A stretch of DNA of 64,000 bases from Limnospira platensis (lineage in GTDB: Bacteria; Cyanobacteriota; Cyanobacteriia; Cyanobacteriales; Microcoleaceae), in the NCBI RefSeq assembly GCF_046480435.1, contig NZ_PKGC01000005.1. One strand, 5' to 3'. The first letter of the stretch is position 1; every line of letters begins with the position of its first letter. The translations under genes were made by a program, and so were the position numbers. The notes below the pieces were generated by a model that saw nothing but the letters and a program-made list of their open reading frames with translations, was not told where the DNA came from and searched no databases. Shown here piece after piece: positions 36,584 through 45,412 of this stretch.

Positions 36584-38502
36584 AAAGGCGCTCCCTTCGC
36601 TAAATTCTCCACAATGCCACGTTTAAGCTCTTCAAGATTCACACCAGAATCAGCCGATTGCTTCTCCAGGAAATCATGAAAAGACCCGTGGTAAATACTG
36701 TATCTAGTTTCGTTGTCAATCATTTGCACCTGCAAAAATTGATCCCACTGTTCCAGAACTTTAGATAGCACCGACTCTTCTACCCCCGTCAACTTCGCCA
36801 GCAAACGACGAGAAACAGGTTCGCGCACTTTGGATAATACATAAATGGCGCGAATTTGAGCCATAGGTAAGGATTTATGATTAATCCTGATCATCTGCCA
36901 GTGGTGATGATAATACCCCCACAAACCAATCGGTAAAGTCTCCAGACTTTTACCATCATAAACCCCATTATGGATGTCATTCAACACATAGCACAAATAC
37001 ATGAAGTTATTTTCACTTTTGGCGACCAGTTGAGTACAAAACTGTTCCGCTGTTAACTTTTGCGATGCCATCCACTTTTGAATTAGGGGACTTTTAGACA
37101 GGCGCTTATTCGTGTATTGACCAGCATCCCAAGCACTTTCTGCCCGATACTGCATTAAATTACAGATGGTTTGATGGTCACTTACTGGCAAGGGCAGTTG
37201 TTTAGAACGTTTGGAGATGATAAAATAGACATTCTCCGGCAGTTTATCTGGTAAGTAAAGCACATTACTTCCCGGTGTTTGACTAGATAAATCCACCTCG
37301 TTTAAAGCATCCACAACTACCACTAACTTTTTCCCCCGTGGTAGCTTCTCGCTGGCTTCCTTCAACAGCCCAGCCAAAACTTTACCATTTCGCAGGGCGT
37401 TTTCTGGTAAACTGGTATAGTCCAGTTGATAACCTTTAATTAGTGCCGTGCAGATATTTTCTAAGAATTGTCGTGCCGTAACTTTTCCCAGAGAATTGCT
37501 GTTAAAATAACTGAGACAATGACCTTGACACAATTGGACTAAACGCGCGAGGATGGCGGTTTTCCCATAACCAGAATCTGCTTCTAACACAAAATAACCT
37601 TGGGATTTTGTTTGCAGAAACTCCAGAATTTCTTGGAAAACATGGGTGCGCCCCACAAAATCCTTTGTTGTATCAGCTATGATACTTTCGCATTGTGGCG
37701 AAATCTTAAAAAGCGTTTGTGTCTGATCTAAATAAGGTTCTAAGGCTTCCTGAATGGCTCCTAGTTCGTCATCCAAGCCTGTGTTTAACTGTTTTAAAAT
37801 TTTCAGGATGTCCTGTTGAGTAATGGCTATTTGATGGGCGGATGTCAGACTATCCCGCAGCCAATCTAATACCATACCATGAAAAACTTGCCCCCCTTTA
37901 GCAGCATCTTGTTTCCAGATTTCTGCTAGATTATGGGCAAACCGTTTATGCAGATGTTGACTAATGGCATTGATGGCATCTTGGTAATGGTGAATACCTT
38001 TAGGTAAATGGGATTTATGCTGTTCCATTAACCAGGTAATTAGAGATTGCCAACTATCGAGATCCAGAGTTTTTAAGAAAATATCTGAACCGTTAGCCGC
38101 TAATGTATAACGCAAATGCTCTTGACCAATAGCTGGATAGTCGGGATCTAGGGAACTACTGGGTTCGATTTGTAGCCAGTATTTTTGAGTATTTTTGGCT
38201 AAATTCTTTAATTCGGGGGCGATATTTTGATAGGATTGTTTTTGGGAGATTTGCAAGATTCCTAAAGCGATCGCACCTCCCACAGATTTGGCTAATTTTT
38301 CCTTACTCAAACCCGGGGATGTTTCCCCTAGTTTTTTGGCAAAATCCAGCAATTTACTGGCTGTGATACTGTTAGCAAGAGGTTCCGTAAAATGTCTGTA
38401 CAAGGGGGTAGCGGCTTTGGTGTAACCTGTAACGACGGAACCTACAGACAGTAAGGCTGTCACCTCTAGGAATAATTTGTGTTGCTTAACGGTGTTGATC
38501 AT
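36580..38502 (-). CDS. NACHT-like STAND ATPase, N-terminal half of a split system
   Basis: 640 residues. Residues 1 to about 280 are helical and hold no recognisable effector motif, with weak hydrophobic segments near 10-30. The ATPase part has a DFVGRTHVFQEILEFL lead-in, Walker A in EADSGYGKTAI (about 303-312), Walker B VVVVDALNEVD and a sensor-type region; the winged helix ends with YHGSFHDFLEK near residue 615. In usual NACHT-WD40 proteins the chain simply continues into helices and WD40 repeats; here it stops and the next gene resumes at ATGA. STAND proteins of this kind are frequently phage or stress sensors; an effector role here is inferred. Confidence 0.75.
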   Translation of the reverse strand: MINTVKQHKLFLEVTALLSVGSVVTGYTKAATPLYRHFTEPLANSITASKLLDFAKKLGETSPGLSKEKLAKSVGGAIALGILQISQKQSYQNIAPELKNLAKNTQKYWLQIEPSSSLDPDYPAIGQEHLRYTLAANGSDIFLKTLDLDSWQSLITWLMEQHKSHLPKGIHHYQDAINAISQHLHKRFAHNLAEIWKQDAAKGGQVFHGMVLDWLRDSLTSAHQIAITQQDILKILKQLNTGLDDELGAIQEALEPYLDQTQTLFKISPQCESIIADTTKDFVGRTHVFQEILEFLQTKSQGYFVLEADSGYGKTAILARLVQLCQGHCLSYFNSNSLGKVTARQFLENICTALIKGYQLDYTSLPENALRNGKVLAGLLKEASEKLPRGKKLVVVVDALNEVDLSSQTPGSNVLYLPDKLPENVYFIISKRSKQLPLPVSDHQTICNLMQYRAESAWDAGQYTNKRLSKSPLIQKWMASQKLTAEQFCTQLVAKSENNFMYLCYVLNDIHNGVYDGKSLETLPIGLWGYYHHHWQMIRINHKSLPMAQIRAIYVLSKVREPVSRRLLAKLTGVEESVLSKVLEQWDQFLQVQMIDNETRYSIYHGSFHDFLEKQSADSGVNLEELKRGIVENLAKGAPL

Positions 38503-38981
38503 AATTTTGTATATGCTAGTGATGTTAACCGAGCAAACCTCTAGGCAATTCCGAGGATATAACTAGGATAGAGTCTATGGTAGGCTGAATTTTAGAGATA
38601 GCAGCAATACATAAACTTATTTTCACTTTTGACCCTGATCCTAGGCCACTCTCCTAGGATAGATTTTCACAACAATACTCTGTGATGTATTTTGAACCCA
38701 TATTTTCAAGAATATCTTGATAGTTATATTCTTGAGCCATCTCTGATTATGCCACAGACTTTGATGCCATATTGTATCAGATTATGCCCTTCCGTGATCA
38801 TCTGGGTGAACTAACCTCTGAGTCACAATTACAAGCGATCGCCACACCAACACCGATCCTATATTTGAGGATACAATGGCGACCAGAAAGCACTATCGAC
38901 CTCGATCTGGTTTCGACCCTGATCTCCGACTTGTCAAGCTACACTGTCTGATAGACGGTAACAGTAAGGAAATTCGCGATT
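38503..38981. other. Long intergenic region upstream of speA
   Basis: 479 bp between divergent genes. It contains a 55-codon ATG frame (38784-38951) with no good ribosome site and no recognised motif. TATTTGAGGATACAATGG at about 38862-38879 has a -10-like TACAAT, plausible for the speA promoter. I see no RNA gene. Confidence 0.4.
38784..38951 (+). CDS. Possible small protein of 55 residues
   Basis: Starts MPFRDHLGELTSESQLQAIA and ends SSYTV just before speA. It contains a HIP1-type GCGATCGC. There is no clear ribosome site. It may be a real small gene or chance. Confidence 0.25.
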   Translation: MPFRDHLGELTSESQLQAIATPTPILYLRIQWRPESTIDLDLVSTLISDLSSYTV

Positions 38982-40943
38982 ATGAAATTACAACCCCTGA
39001 CCCCTTCTACTTCTGACCCGGTTTCTGATCATGGGGTATCTGACCAGGTGCGAACTTGGACCATTGAAGATAGCGAGAAACTCTACCGCATTCAGGGTTG
39101 GGGTGAACCTTACTTTTCTATTAATGCTGCGGGTCATATCACGGTCTCCCCTCAAGGCGATCGCGGTGGGTCTATTGATTTATATGAGTTGGTGGAGTCT
39201 CTGAAAAAACGAAATTTGGGGCTACCTTTATTGATCCGCTTTCCTGATATCCTGGAAGACCGCATTGAGCGCCTAAATGCTTGTTTTTCTAAGGCGATCG
39301 CCCGCTATAACTATCCCGGAGTTTATCGGGGAGTATATCCGGTTAAATGTAACCAAGAACGTCATCTAATTGAGGATTTGGTGCGCTTCGGTGAACCTTA
39401 TCAATTGGGATTAGAAGCGGGTTCTAAGCCAGAATTATTGATTGCTTTGGCTTGTCTGACTACTCCCGGCTCTCTACTAATTTGTAATGGTTATAAAGAC
39501 CAAAAATATATCGAAACTGCCATGTTAGCCCAACGGTTGGGACGTAAAACTATTATCGTCATGGAACAGTTGGAAGAAGTGGAATTAGCCATAGCAGCTA
39601 GTCAAAATCTGGGTATACAACCGACTTTAGGAGTGCGGGCGAAATTGGGAAGCCGAGGTGTAGGACGTTGGGGAGGTTCGACGGGCGATCGCGCTAAGTT
39701 TGGTTTAACTATTCCTGAAATTATCCAGGTATGCGATCGCCTCCAAGGTTTGGGAATGTTAGATTGTTTGCAACTCCTACACTTTCATATTGGCTCACAA
39801 ATATCCTCTATTAGTGCTATTAAAGATGCCATTCGAGAGGCTAGTCAAATTTATGTGGAACTGGCTAAATTAGGCGCTAATATGCAATATCTCGATGTGG
39901 GCGGCGGTTTGGGAGTCGATTATGATGGCTCTAAAAGTAACGCCCCGGCTTCTAAAAACTACAATATGCAAAATTATGCTAATGATATTGTCGCTGAAGT
40001 TAAGGAAGCCTGCGAGGAGGGAAAAGTTAATGCGCCGGTTTTGATTAGTGAAAGTGGTAGGGCGATCGCTTCTCATCAGTCTATCTTGGTTTTTGATATC
40101 CTAGGAAGTAGTGAACCCACAGCCGAAAATCCCCCTACTATTAATGATGATGATCATTTGATTCTCAGGAATTTAGCCGAAACCTATCAATCTATTAATC
40201 CTGAGAATTACCAAGAAGCCTATCACGACGCGATCCAGTTTAAAGGGGAGGCGATTAGTGTATTTAATTTCGGTTACTTGAATTTACGCGATCGCGCCAA
40301 AGCTGAACAATTATATTGGGCTTGCTGTCATCAAATCCGCGACATTCTTCGGGGTTTGGAAACCATCCCTGATGACTTGAAAAATCTTGAGCAGATTATG
40401 GCTTCTATATACTATGTAAATATGTCCGTGTTTAAGTCTGCGCCGGACTCCTGGGCTATTGACCAACTCTTTCCAATTATGCCAATTCATCGTCTGAATG
40501 AAGAACCGACTCAGAGGGCGACCTTGGCAGATTTAACCTGTGATAGTGATGGTAAAATTGACAGCTTTATCAATTGGGGAGAATCTAAACCTATTTTAGA
40601 ATTGCACCCCCTCACCCCCTCACAACCCTACTATTTGGGGATGTTTTTGGCGGGCGCATATCAGGAAATTATGGGGAATTTACATAACTTATTTGGCGAT
40701 ACCCATGTAGTTCATATTAAACTCAATCCTCAAGGTTATGCGGTGGAATATGTCATCAAAGGGGACACTATGAATGAGGTTTTGGGTTATGTACAATATG
40801 ACAGTGAGGATTTGGTGGAAAGTATCCGCCGCCAAACTGAACAAGCCCTTCAGTCCCAAAAAATTACCATCGAAGAATCTCAGCTTCTCCTACAAAACTA
40901 TGAACGCAGTTTGACCCAATATACCTATTTGACCTCTCACTGA
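38982..40943 (+). CDS. speA: Biosynthetic arginine decarboxylase
   Basis: 653 residues of the fold-type III PLP decarboxylase SpeA: PLP lysine region YPVKCNQ, then GYKDQKYIETA, LLHFHIGSQI, YLDVGGGLGVDY and SESGRAIASH. It converts arginine to agmatine, the first step of one polyamine route. Length matches family members of about 630-660. An internal segment around NPENYQEAYHDAIQFK is the helical insertion typical of SpeA. It lies 479 bp from the divergent STAND ATPase gene, on the opposite strand. Confidence 0.93.
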   Translation: MKLQPLTPSTSDPVSDHGVSDQVRTWTIEDSEKLYRIQGWGEPYFSINAAGHITVSPQGDRGGSIDLYELVESLKKRNLGLPLLIRFPDILEDRIERLNACFSKAIARYNYPGVYRGVYPVKCNQERHLIEDLVRFGEPYQLGLEAGSKPELLIALACLTTPGSLLICNGYKDQKYIETAMLAQRLGRKTIIVMEQLEEVELAIAASQNLGIQPTLGVRAKLGSRGVGRWGGSTGDRAKFGLTIPEIIQVCDRLQGLGMLDCLQLLHFHIGSQISSISAIKDAIREASQIYVELAKLGANMQYLDVGGGLGVDYDGSKSNAPASKNYNMQNYANDIVAEVKEACEEGKVNAPVLISESGRAIASHQSILVFDILGSSEPTAENPPTINDDDHLILRNLAETYQSINPENYQEAYHDAIQFKGEAISVFNFGYLNLRDRAKAEQLYWACCHQIRDILRGLETIPDDLKNLEQIMASIYYVNMSVFKSAPDSWAIDQLFPIMPIHRLNEEPTQRATLADLTCDSDGKIDSFINWGESKPILELHPLTPSQPYYLGMFLAGAYQEIMGNLHNLFGDTHVVHIKLNPQGYAVEYVIKGDTMNEVLGYVQYDSEDLVESIRRQTEQALQSQKITIEESQLLLQNYERSLTQYTYLTSH

Positions 40944-41028
40944 TGCTCAAATTTTACGGAATTACCCCAATTTCAGCATAAAATAAGTTAAAATATACAG
41001 GTTTCCCTAAAGGGGATAATTTGAGACT

Positions 41029-41940
41029 ATGAAAGCACAAGAAAATCGACGGGTTCGCAAAGCTGTCATCACAGCCGCAGGATTTGGTACTCGGATGTTC
41101 CCAGCCTCCAAAATGATTAAAAAAGAGTTTTTCCCTATAGTTGATGCTGAGGGAATCGCTAAACCTGTGATTCAGGTGGTCGTGGAAGAGGCTATTAATG
41201 CTGGAATTGAAGAGGTCGGAATTATTGTTCAATCGGGCGATCGCTCCTTATTTGAGGACTATTTCCAAGGGTCTCCTAAACCGGAATTTTGGCGGAAATT
41301 GTCCCCCAGTAGTCGAGACTATAGCCACTATTTACAAACCTTGGGGGAACGGATTACTATTTTAACCCAGGAACAACAAGAAGGATTCGGTCATGCGGTT
41401 TTTTGTGCCGCCCCCTGGGTGCATGATGAGCCTTTTATGTTACTATTGGGTGACCATGTTTATGCTTCCGATTTGGAGGTAAACTGCGCCCGTCAATTGT
41501 TGGAGGTTTATGAGAAAGTTCAACAGAGTGTTATCGGTGTGCGAATTACTCCCGGCGATCGCATTCATCACTATGGTTGTGTAGCCGGAACTCCGGTTAA
41601 AGATTCTGATTATTTATTTGACCTGACGGAAATCTATGAGAAGCCAACTCTCAATTATGCGCGGACAAATATGCGAGTTCCCGGACTGGAATGGGATCGG
41701 TTTTTGACTATATTTGGGCTGTATATCATTGAACCGAAAATCTTTGACTTCTTAGCCGACAATATCCGCCGTGATGTCCGGGAAAAGGGAGAATATCAAC
41801 TGACTTCCTGTTGGCAAACTCTCCTAGAAAAAGAACAAATTACTGGGTATCTTGTCCAAGGTCGCTGTTTTGATACGGGTCTACCAGAAACCTATTTTAA
41901 GACTCTGGTAGAATTCCGCAATATCAAGACTAAATCCTAG
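41029..41940 (+). CDS. UTP-glucose-1-phosphate uridylyltransferase-like nucleotidyltransferase
   Basis: 303 residues. AAGFGTRMFPASKMIKKEFF has the nucleotidyltransferase signature GxGTRxxPxTK-like with Lys, followed by IVQSGDRSLFEDYF, GFGHAVFCAAPW and LLGDHVYASD (metal Asp). The pattern is nearest to GalU, which makes UDP-glucose, although the signature differs slightly from the classical form (MFPASKMIKKEFFP instead of FLPATKAIPKEMLP), so a different sugar is possible. It lies 85 bp after speA. Confidence 0.75.
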   Translation: MKAQENRRVRKAVITAAGFGTRMFPASKMIKKEFFPIVDAEGIAKPVIQVVVEEAINAGIEEVGIIVQSGDRSLFEDYFQGSPKPEFWRKLSPSSRDYSHYLQTLGERITILTQEQQEGFGHAVFCAAPWVHDEPFMLLLGDHVYASDLEVNCARQLLEVYEKVQQSVIGVRITPGDRIHHYGCVAGTPVKDSDYLFDLTEIYEKPTLNYARTNMRVPGLEWDRFLTIFGLYIIEPKIFDFLADNIRRDVREKGEYQLTSCWQTLLEKEQITGYLVQGRCFDTGLPETYFKTLVEFRNIKTKS

Positions 41941-42013
41941 GGAGTACAGCCGATTTAATCAGGGGGGGTTTATCAGTTTCCCTCCCCAACCTTCCCTCAA
42001 AAAAAAGGGGGAT

Positions 42014-43525
42014 TTAGCGGCTATACATTTGGGTTAAATAGCGCAGGCGATCGCACAAAGGATGGGTTAACAATGTGGAACTTTCATAGCGCCACCGCCA
42101 ATTTCCGGCATTGGTGCTAGGGTCATTCATTCTCCCCCTATTATCTAATCCTAGCAGGTCTTGAAACGGGAAAATGGCTAGGTCAGCAATGGAACTTAGG
42201 GCTAACCGAATTAAAGCCCAATTAATGTCCTCAATGGCTTCTGGGAAAGCATAACCTAAATATCCAGCTACGTGCTGACGAATTTCTGGGGTCATGGTTT
42301 GCCACCAACCGACAGTGGTATCATTGTCATGGGTTCCGGTGTAAACAATGCTATTGCGGGTATAATTATGGGGTAAATAAGGATGGTTAGAATCTTCCCC
42401 AAATGCAAACATGAGGATTTTCATTCCGGGAAACTCAAAGCGATCGCGTAACTCTTCCACCTCTGGGGTAATGATTCCTAAATCTTCCGCTAAAACCGGT
42501 AAACTTCCTAACTGTTGACCGAGACTCTCAAAGAACTCCGCACCGGGCGCTGTTACCCACTCCCCATTCAAAGCGGAAGTTTCCCCATAGGGCACTCGCC
42601 AATAGGCTTCAAAGCCTCGGAAATGGTCAACCCGGACTAAATCTACATATTCCAAGGTGGCGCGGAATCTTTCAATCCACCAAGCATAATTAGTGCGTTT
42701 TAGTTCATCCCAATCATAAACGGGATTCCCCCAAAGTTGTCCGGTAGCACTAAAATAGTCGGGGGGTACTCCCGCAATATAGGCAGGATTAAGGGTTTCT
42801 GGGTGCAGTTGAAAGTTGTTAGGCGCAAACCAGACATCTGCACTATTATAGCACACATAAATGGAGATATCACCAATAATTTTAATGCCTTTATTGTTGG
42901 CGTAGCGTCGCAGTTGGCTCCATTGTTCAAAAAACTTGAATTGCAGAAACTTATGGTATATAATCTGAGTGTGGAGTTCTTCGGTTTTGGCTTGCAAGGC
43001 TTGGGGCTCTCGGCGGGCGATCGCCGGTTCCCACTGATTCCAATCTTTACCGTCGTTCTGCTCTAGGAGTGCCATAAATAGGGCGTAATCATTGAGCCAG
43101 GAGGCTTTTTGTTGACAAAACTCCTCGAAACGATGGTTAGGTTGTGATTGTAGGGACTCCCAGAAGGAATCAAAGGCTTGTTTGAGGTATTGTCCTTTAT
43201 GAGGAATTACCCTAGGAAAGTCAACGCGCTGAGGATTATGGTTATCTGGTAAGGGTAGCAATTCCCGGCTATTGAGTAACCCTTCTTCGGCTAGGCGATC
43301 GAGAGAAATCAACAGAGGATTTCCCGCGAAAGTGCTAAAGTTCATAATGTAGGGGGAATGCTCGTAACCTGTCGGACCGAGAGGCAGAATTTGCCAAATT
43401 TTCTGGCCACTACGTTCTAGGAAATCGATAAACTCATAAGCGGCACGTCCTAAGTCACCAATACCAAAGCGACTAGGGAAGCTGGTGGGGTGTAATAAGA
43501 TACCGCTGGCTCGTTCAAGGTGCAT
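42014..43525 (-). CDS. malQ: 4-alpha-glucanotransferase (amylomaltase)
   Basis: GH77 family, 503 residues. The N-terminal SGILLHPTSFPSRFGIGDLG, the nucleophile region DLVRVDHFRGFEAYW, the acid/base in LAEDLG and the THDNDT motif are all visible. It transfers glucan segments between maltodextrins, acting in glycogen breakdown. The 5' end and its upstream DNA (43391-43569) are copied, nearly identically, at 44783-44961. Confidence 0.93.
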   Translation of the reverse strand: MHLERASGILLHPTSFPSRFGIGDLGRAAYEFIDFLERSGQKIWQILPLGPTGYEHSPYIMNFSTFAGNPLLISLDRLAEEGLLNSRELLPLPDNHNPQRVDFPRVIPHKGQYLKQAFDSFWESLQSQPNHRFEEFCQQKASWLNDYALFMALLEQNDGKDWNQWEPAIARREPQALQAKTEELHTQIIYHKFLQFKFFEQWSQLRRYANNKGIKIIGDISIYVCYNSADVWFAPNNFQLHPETLNPAYIAGVPPDYFSATGQLWGNPVYDWDELKRTNYAWWIERFRATLEYVDLVRVDHFRGFEAYWRVPYGETSALNGEWVTAPGAEFFESLGQQLGSLPVLAEDLGIITPEVEELRDRFEFPGMKILMFAFGEDSNHPYLPHNYTRNSIVYTGTHDNDTTVGWWQTMTPEIRQHVAGYLGYAFPEAIEDINWALIRLALSSIADLAIFPFQDLLGLDNRGRMNDPSTNAGNWRWRYESSTLLTHPLCDRLRYLTQMYSR

Positions 43526-43569
43526 AATTAATATATATTCCCGTAGAAACCACTTTTATTTATATCACA
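43391..43569. repeat. Source copy of the malQ 5' duplication
   Basis: 179 bp that match 44783-44961 with about four differences at a constant offset of 1,392 bp. It includes the first 45 codons of malQ (minus strand), its ATG and about 45 bp upstream. Confidence 0.85.
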
Positions 43570-43840
43570 CAAATGATGCTGGATCTACCATGTATAACAT
43601 GACCAAAAAAGCTGACCGATATAGTTTTTACCCAACTCCTGAACAGGAAAACCCACCAGGGAGAACTTGGATTTTGTGTCCCCACAGTGTACAACATGGG
43701 TAGGGGCGAAAAATCGGGGTCTTTTACTAGCCATGAGGGCGGAAATATGATGAAACGCTTATGGCGATCGCCACGGCTGCTGAAGTCTCTTGTGGACGGA
43801 TGTTCTCATGTCAAGCCACTTACTTTAGGTAATAGCGAAT
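43526..43840. other. Intergenic region upstream of malQ and the glycosyltransferase
   Basis: 315 bp with the divergent promoters. The first part (43526-43569) is in the malQ duplication. No other element is recognised; a short frame reading MTKKADRYSFYPTPEQ near 43600 is probably not a gene. Confidence 0.35.
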
Positions 43841-44653
43841 ATGAATAGTTTAGTTGATACTCTGAGTCAAGTTTTGATTATTGCTTATAAAGAGCCTACC
43901 CAAAAATTAGAAGAATACTTGACCAAAGAAGGATTTGAATGTCTAGTTATTCGCCAAGAAGATAAGCCAGAATATCAACAATTTTCTCCAAGTTATAGGT
44001 GTATGCTCAACCACCGTCAGGCTTGGGAAATAGCGACTCAGCAGAGCCAGCCTAGTTTAATTGTGGAAGCGGATTTTGTTCCGGTTTTAGAATTTGGACA
44101 ACTGCCTTTACCTTTTGATAAGGAATTGCCTAATCTCGGAATTACCTGGATTTATACTTGCAGCCCTCAAGTATATTGGGTCTCTCCAGAAGGATATGCC
44201 GAAGGTTTTTCAACCGGTATGGTAGCTTATATTGTCAGCCCCAAAGCCGCAGAAATTCTCATTAAATTTTCCGAGAAAATCACCGAAAAAACTCAGGGAA
44301 AAACTTATTCTACTTGGGATTCGGAAATAGATACATTTTTGCGCTCTCATAATTTGCAAAACTTTATTCCTTTCCGCAATTACGGAGAACACGGAGGTTT
44401 GGCTAACCCTGAACACCGCAAACATGGTTTAAGTCCTGGTCATCAAGCCGATGTTCTCTGGGGAGAAATAGCCTTTGAGCCATTATATACCCAGGCATAT
44501 AATGCCCAACTGATACGCGCTAAAGCCCGCATTAAAGGCATACTGCGATTACTAGCAGGTTATTTTGTCAGAATCAAAACACTCCGAAATAGTGGAGTTC
44601 GTTGGCGGTTAATTAGCTTTAGTTTTCGTCGCCAACTGACCTGGAGATTATAG
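43841..44653 (+). CDS. Glycosyltransferase family 25-like protein
   Basis: 270 residues. SPSYRCMLNHRQAWEIA and SLIVEADFVPV follow the pattern of GT25 LPS-modifying galactosyl- or glucosyltransferases (conserved acidic EADxV metal region, then STWDSEIDTFL). It has no signal peptide or long membrane segment, though the C-terminal end is basic (AKARIKGILRLLAGY). It may decorate a surface polysaccharide. It is bracketed by the two copies of the malQ 5' segment, which may mark an insertion or rearrangement. Confidence 0.7.
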   Translation: MNSLVDTLSQVLIIAYKEPTQKLEEYLTKEGFECLVIRQEDKPEYQQFSPSYRCMLNHRQAWEIATQQSQPSLIVEADFVPVLEFGQLPLPFDKELPNLGITWIYTCSPQVYWVSPEGYAEGFSTGMVAYIVSPKAAEILIKFSEKITEKTQGKTYSTWDSEIDTFLRSHNLQNFIPFRNYGEHGGLANPEHRKHGLSPGHQADVLWGEIAFEPLYTQAYNAQLIRAKARIKGILRLLAGYFVRIKTLRNSGVRWRLISFSFRRQLTWRL

Positions 44654-44693
44654 GGAAAAAACCTGTGTTAGGAATACCCCCTATACTACAGAG

Positions 44694-44718
44694 GTGGCTT
44701 TCTAGCTTAGAAGCCACT
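44694..44718 (+). terminator. Hairpin after the glycosyltransferase gene
   Basis: GTGGCTT(T)CT can pair with AGAAGCCAC around the loop AGCTT; TTT follows. It begins about 40 bp after the stop and is a plausible terminator, with one bulged base. Confidence 0.4.
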
Positions 44719-44782
44719 TTCTGAAAACATTACCCTCACCCTAAATCCGAATCCTAGGGGGGAGAGGGGCTTTGAGATAGTA

Positions 44783-44961
44783 TTGCCAAACTTTCTGGTC
44801 ACTACGTTCTAGGAAATCGATAAACTCATAAGCGGCACGTCCTAAGTCACCAATACCAAAGCGACTAGGGAAGCTGGTGGGGTGTAATAAGATACCGCTG
44901 GCTCGTTCAAGGTGCATAATTAATATATATTCCCGTAGAAACCGCTTCTATTTATATCACA
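44783..44961 (-). pseudogene. Duplicated 5' fragment of malQ
   Basis: Minus-strand copy of malQ codons 1-45 (start ATG at 44915-44917; MHLERASGILLHP readable) together with about 45 bp of upstream sequence, 96% or more identical to the functional gene. It ends abruptly in mid-gene. It cannot encode a working enzyme. Its DNA is not flanked by transposase genes. Confidence 0.85.
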
Positions 44962-44996
44962 AAGCGATCGCCTTTTTGGGGGGATTATTGCCTCGG

Positions 44997-45025
44997 TTAA
45001 ACTTAAATGAATTGTGGGGTATAAT
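44997..45025 (+). promoter_or_regulatory. Promoter for the small gene at 45186
   Basis: TTAAAC (44997-45002) and TATAAT (45020-45025) are separated by 17 bases. A transcript starting near 45032 would have a leader of about 150 bases containing a 22-bp palindrome. Confidence 0.55.
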
Positions 45026-45075
45026 AGAGGGTATCCCCCAGCACGGTTGATGCAAATCACAACTAAGAGCGATGG

Positions 45076-45097
45076 GGATCACCTGTTCAGGTGATCC
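45076..45097. repeat. 22-bp perfect palindrome in the leader
   Basis: GGATCACCTG (45076-45085) pairs with CAGGTGATCC (45088-45097) across TT. It could be a dimeric regulator site or an RNA hairpin. Confidence 0.7.
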
Positions 45098-45185
45098 AAC
45101 TCATATGTAGTCGTCTGTATAATCACAGAAAAAATCAGCCACTTGAGGGAAGATATATATATAGTGGAGCATTGAGGTTAGGGAG

Positions 45186-45395
45186 ATGAGCAGCTACTAT
45201 AACAGCATGACCAATTCTAATGGTTCCCTTGAGGAAATGTTTGGTCAAGTGATGTTTTCCAGTGTGGTGACGACTGAAGACCGCCAAAAGTTGAAAGCTA
45301 TCCTCCTCAAAGAAACCATCACGGAGGATGAACAAGCGATTATTAACCGCTTACTCTACAATGTGCGCCGGGGATGGGTTAAACTAATTGACTGA
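45186..45395 (+). CDS. Small hypothetical protein (69 residues), probably conserved in cyanobacteria
   Basis: The sequence SSYYNSMTNSNGSLEEMFGQV then VVTTEDRQKLKAILLKETITEDEQAIINRLLYNVRRG is helical, soluble, and of a type seen repeatedly in cyanobacterial genomes as an uncharacterised short protein. It has GAGG upstream. It is immediately followed by cbiX. No domain or function is recognised. Confidence 0.65.
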   Translation: MSSYYNSMTNSNGSLEEMFGQVMFSSVVTTEDRQKLKAILLKETITEDEQAIINRLLYNVRRGWVKLID

Positions 45396-45412
45396 AGTTT
45401 AATTAGTAGCCC

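Noticed and set aside
38784..38951. 55-codon frame as a confident gene
   Set aside because: No ribosome site or motif; kept only as low-confidence.
43485..43703. 72-codon plus-strand frame antisense to the start of malQ
   Set aside because: Its first part is the complement of malQ and the rest has no ribosome site or recognised motif.
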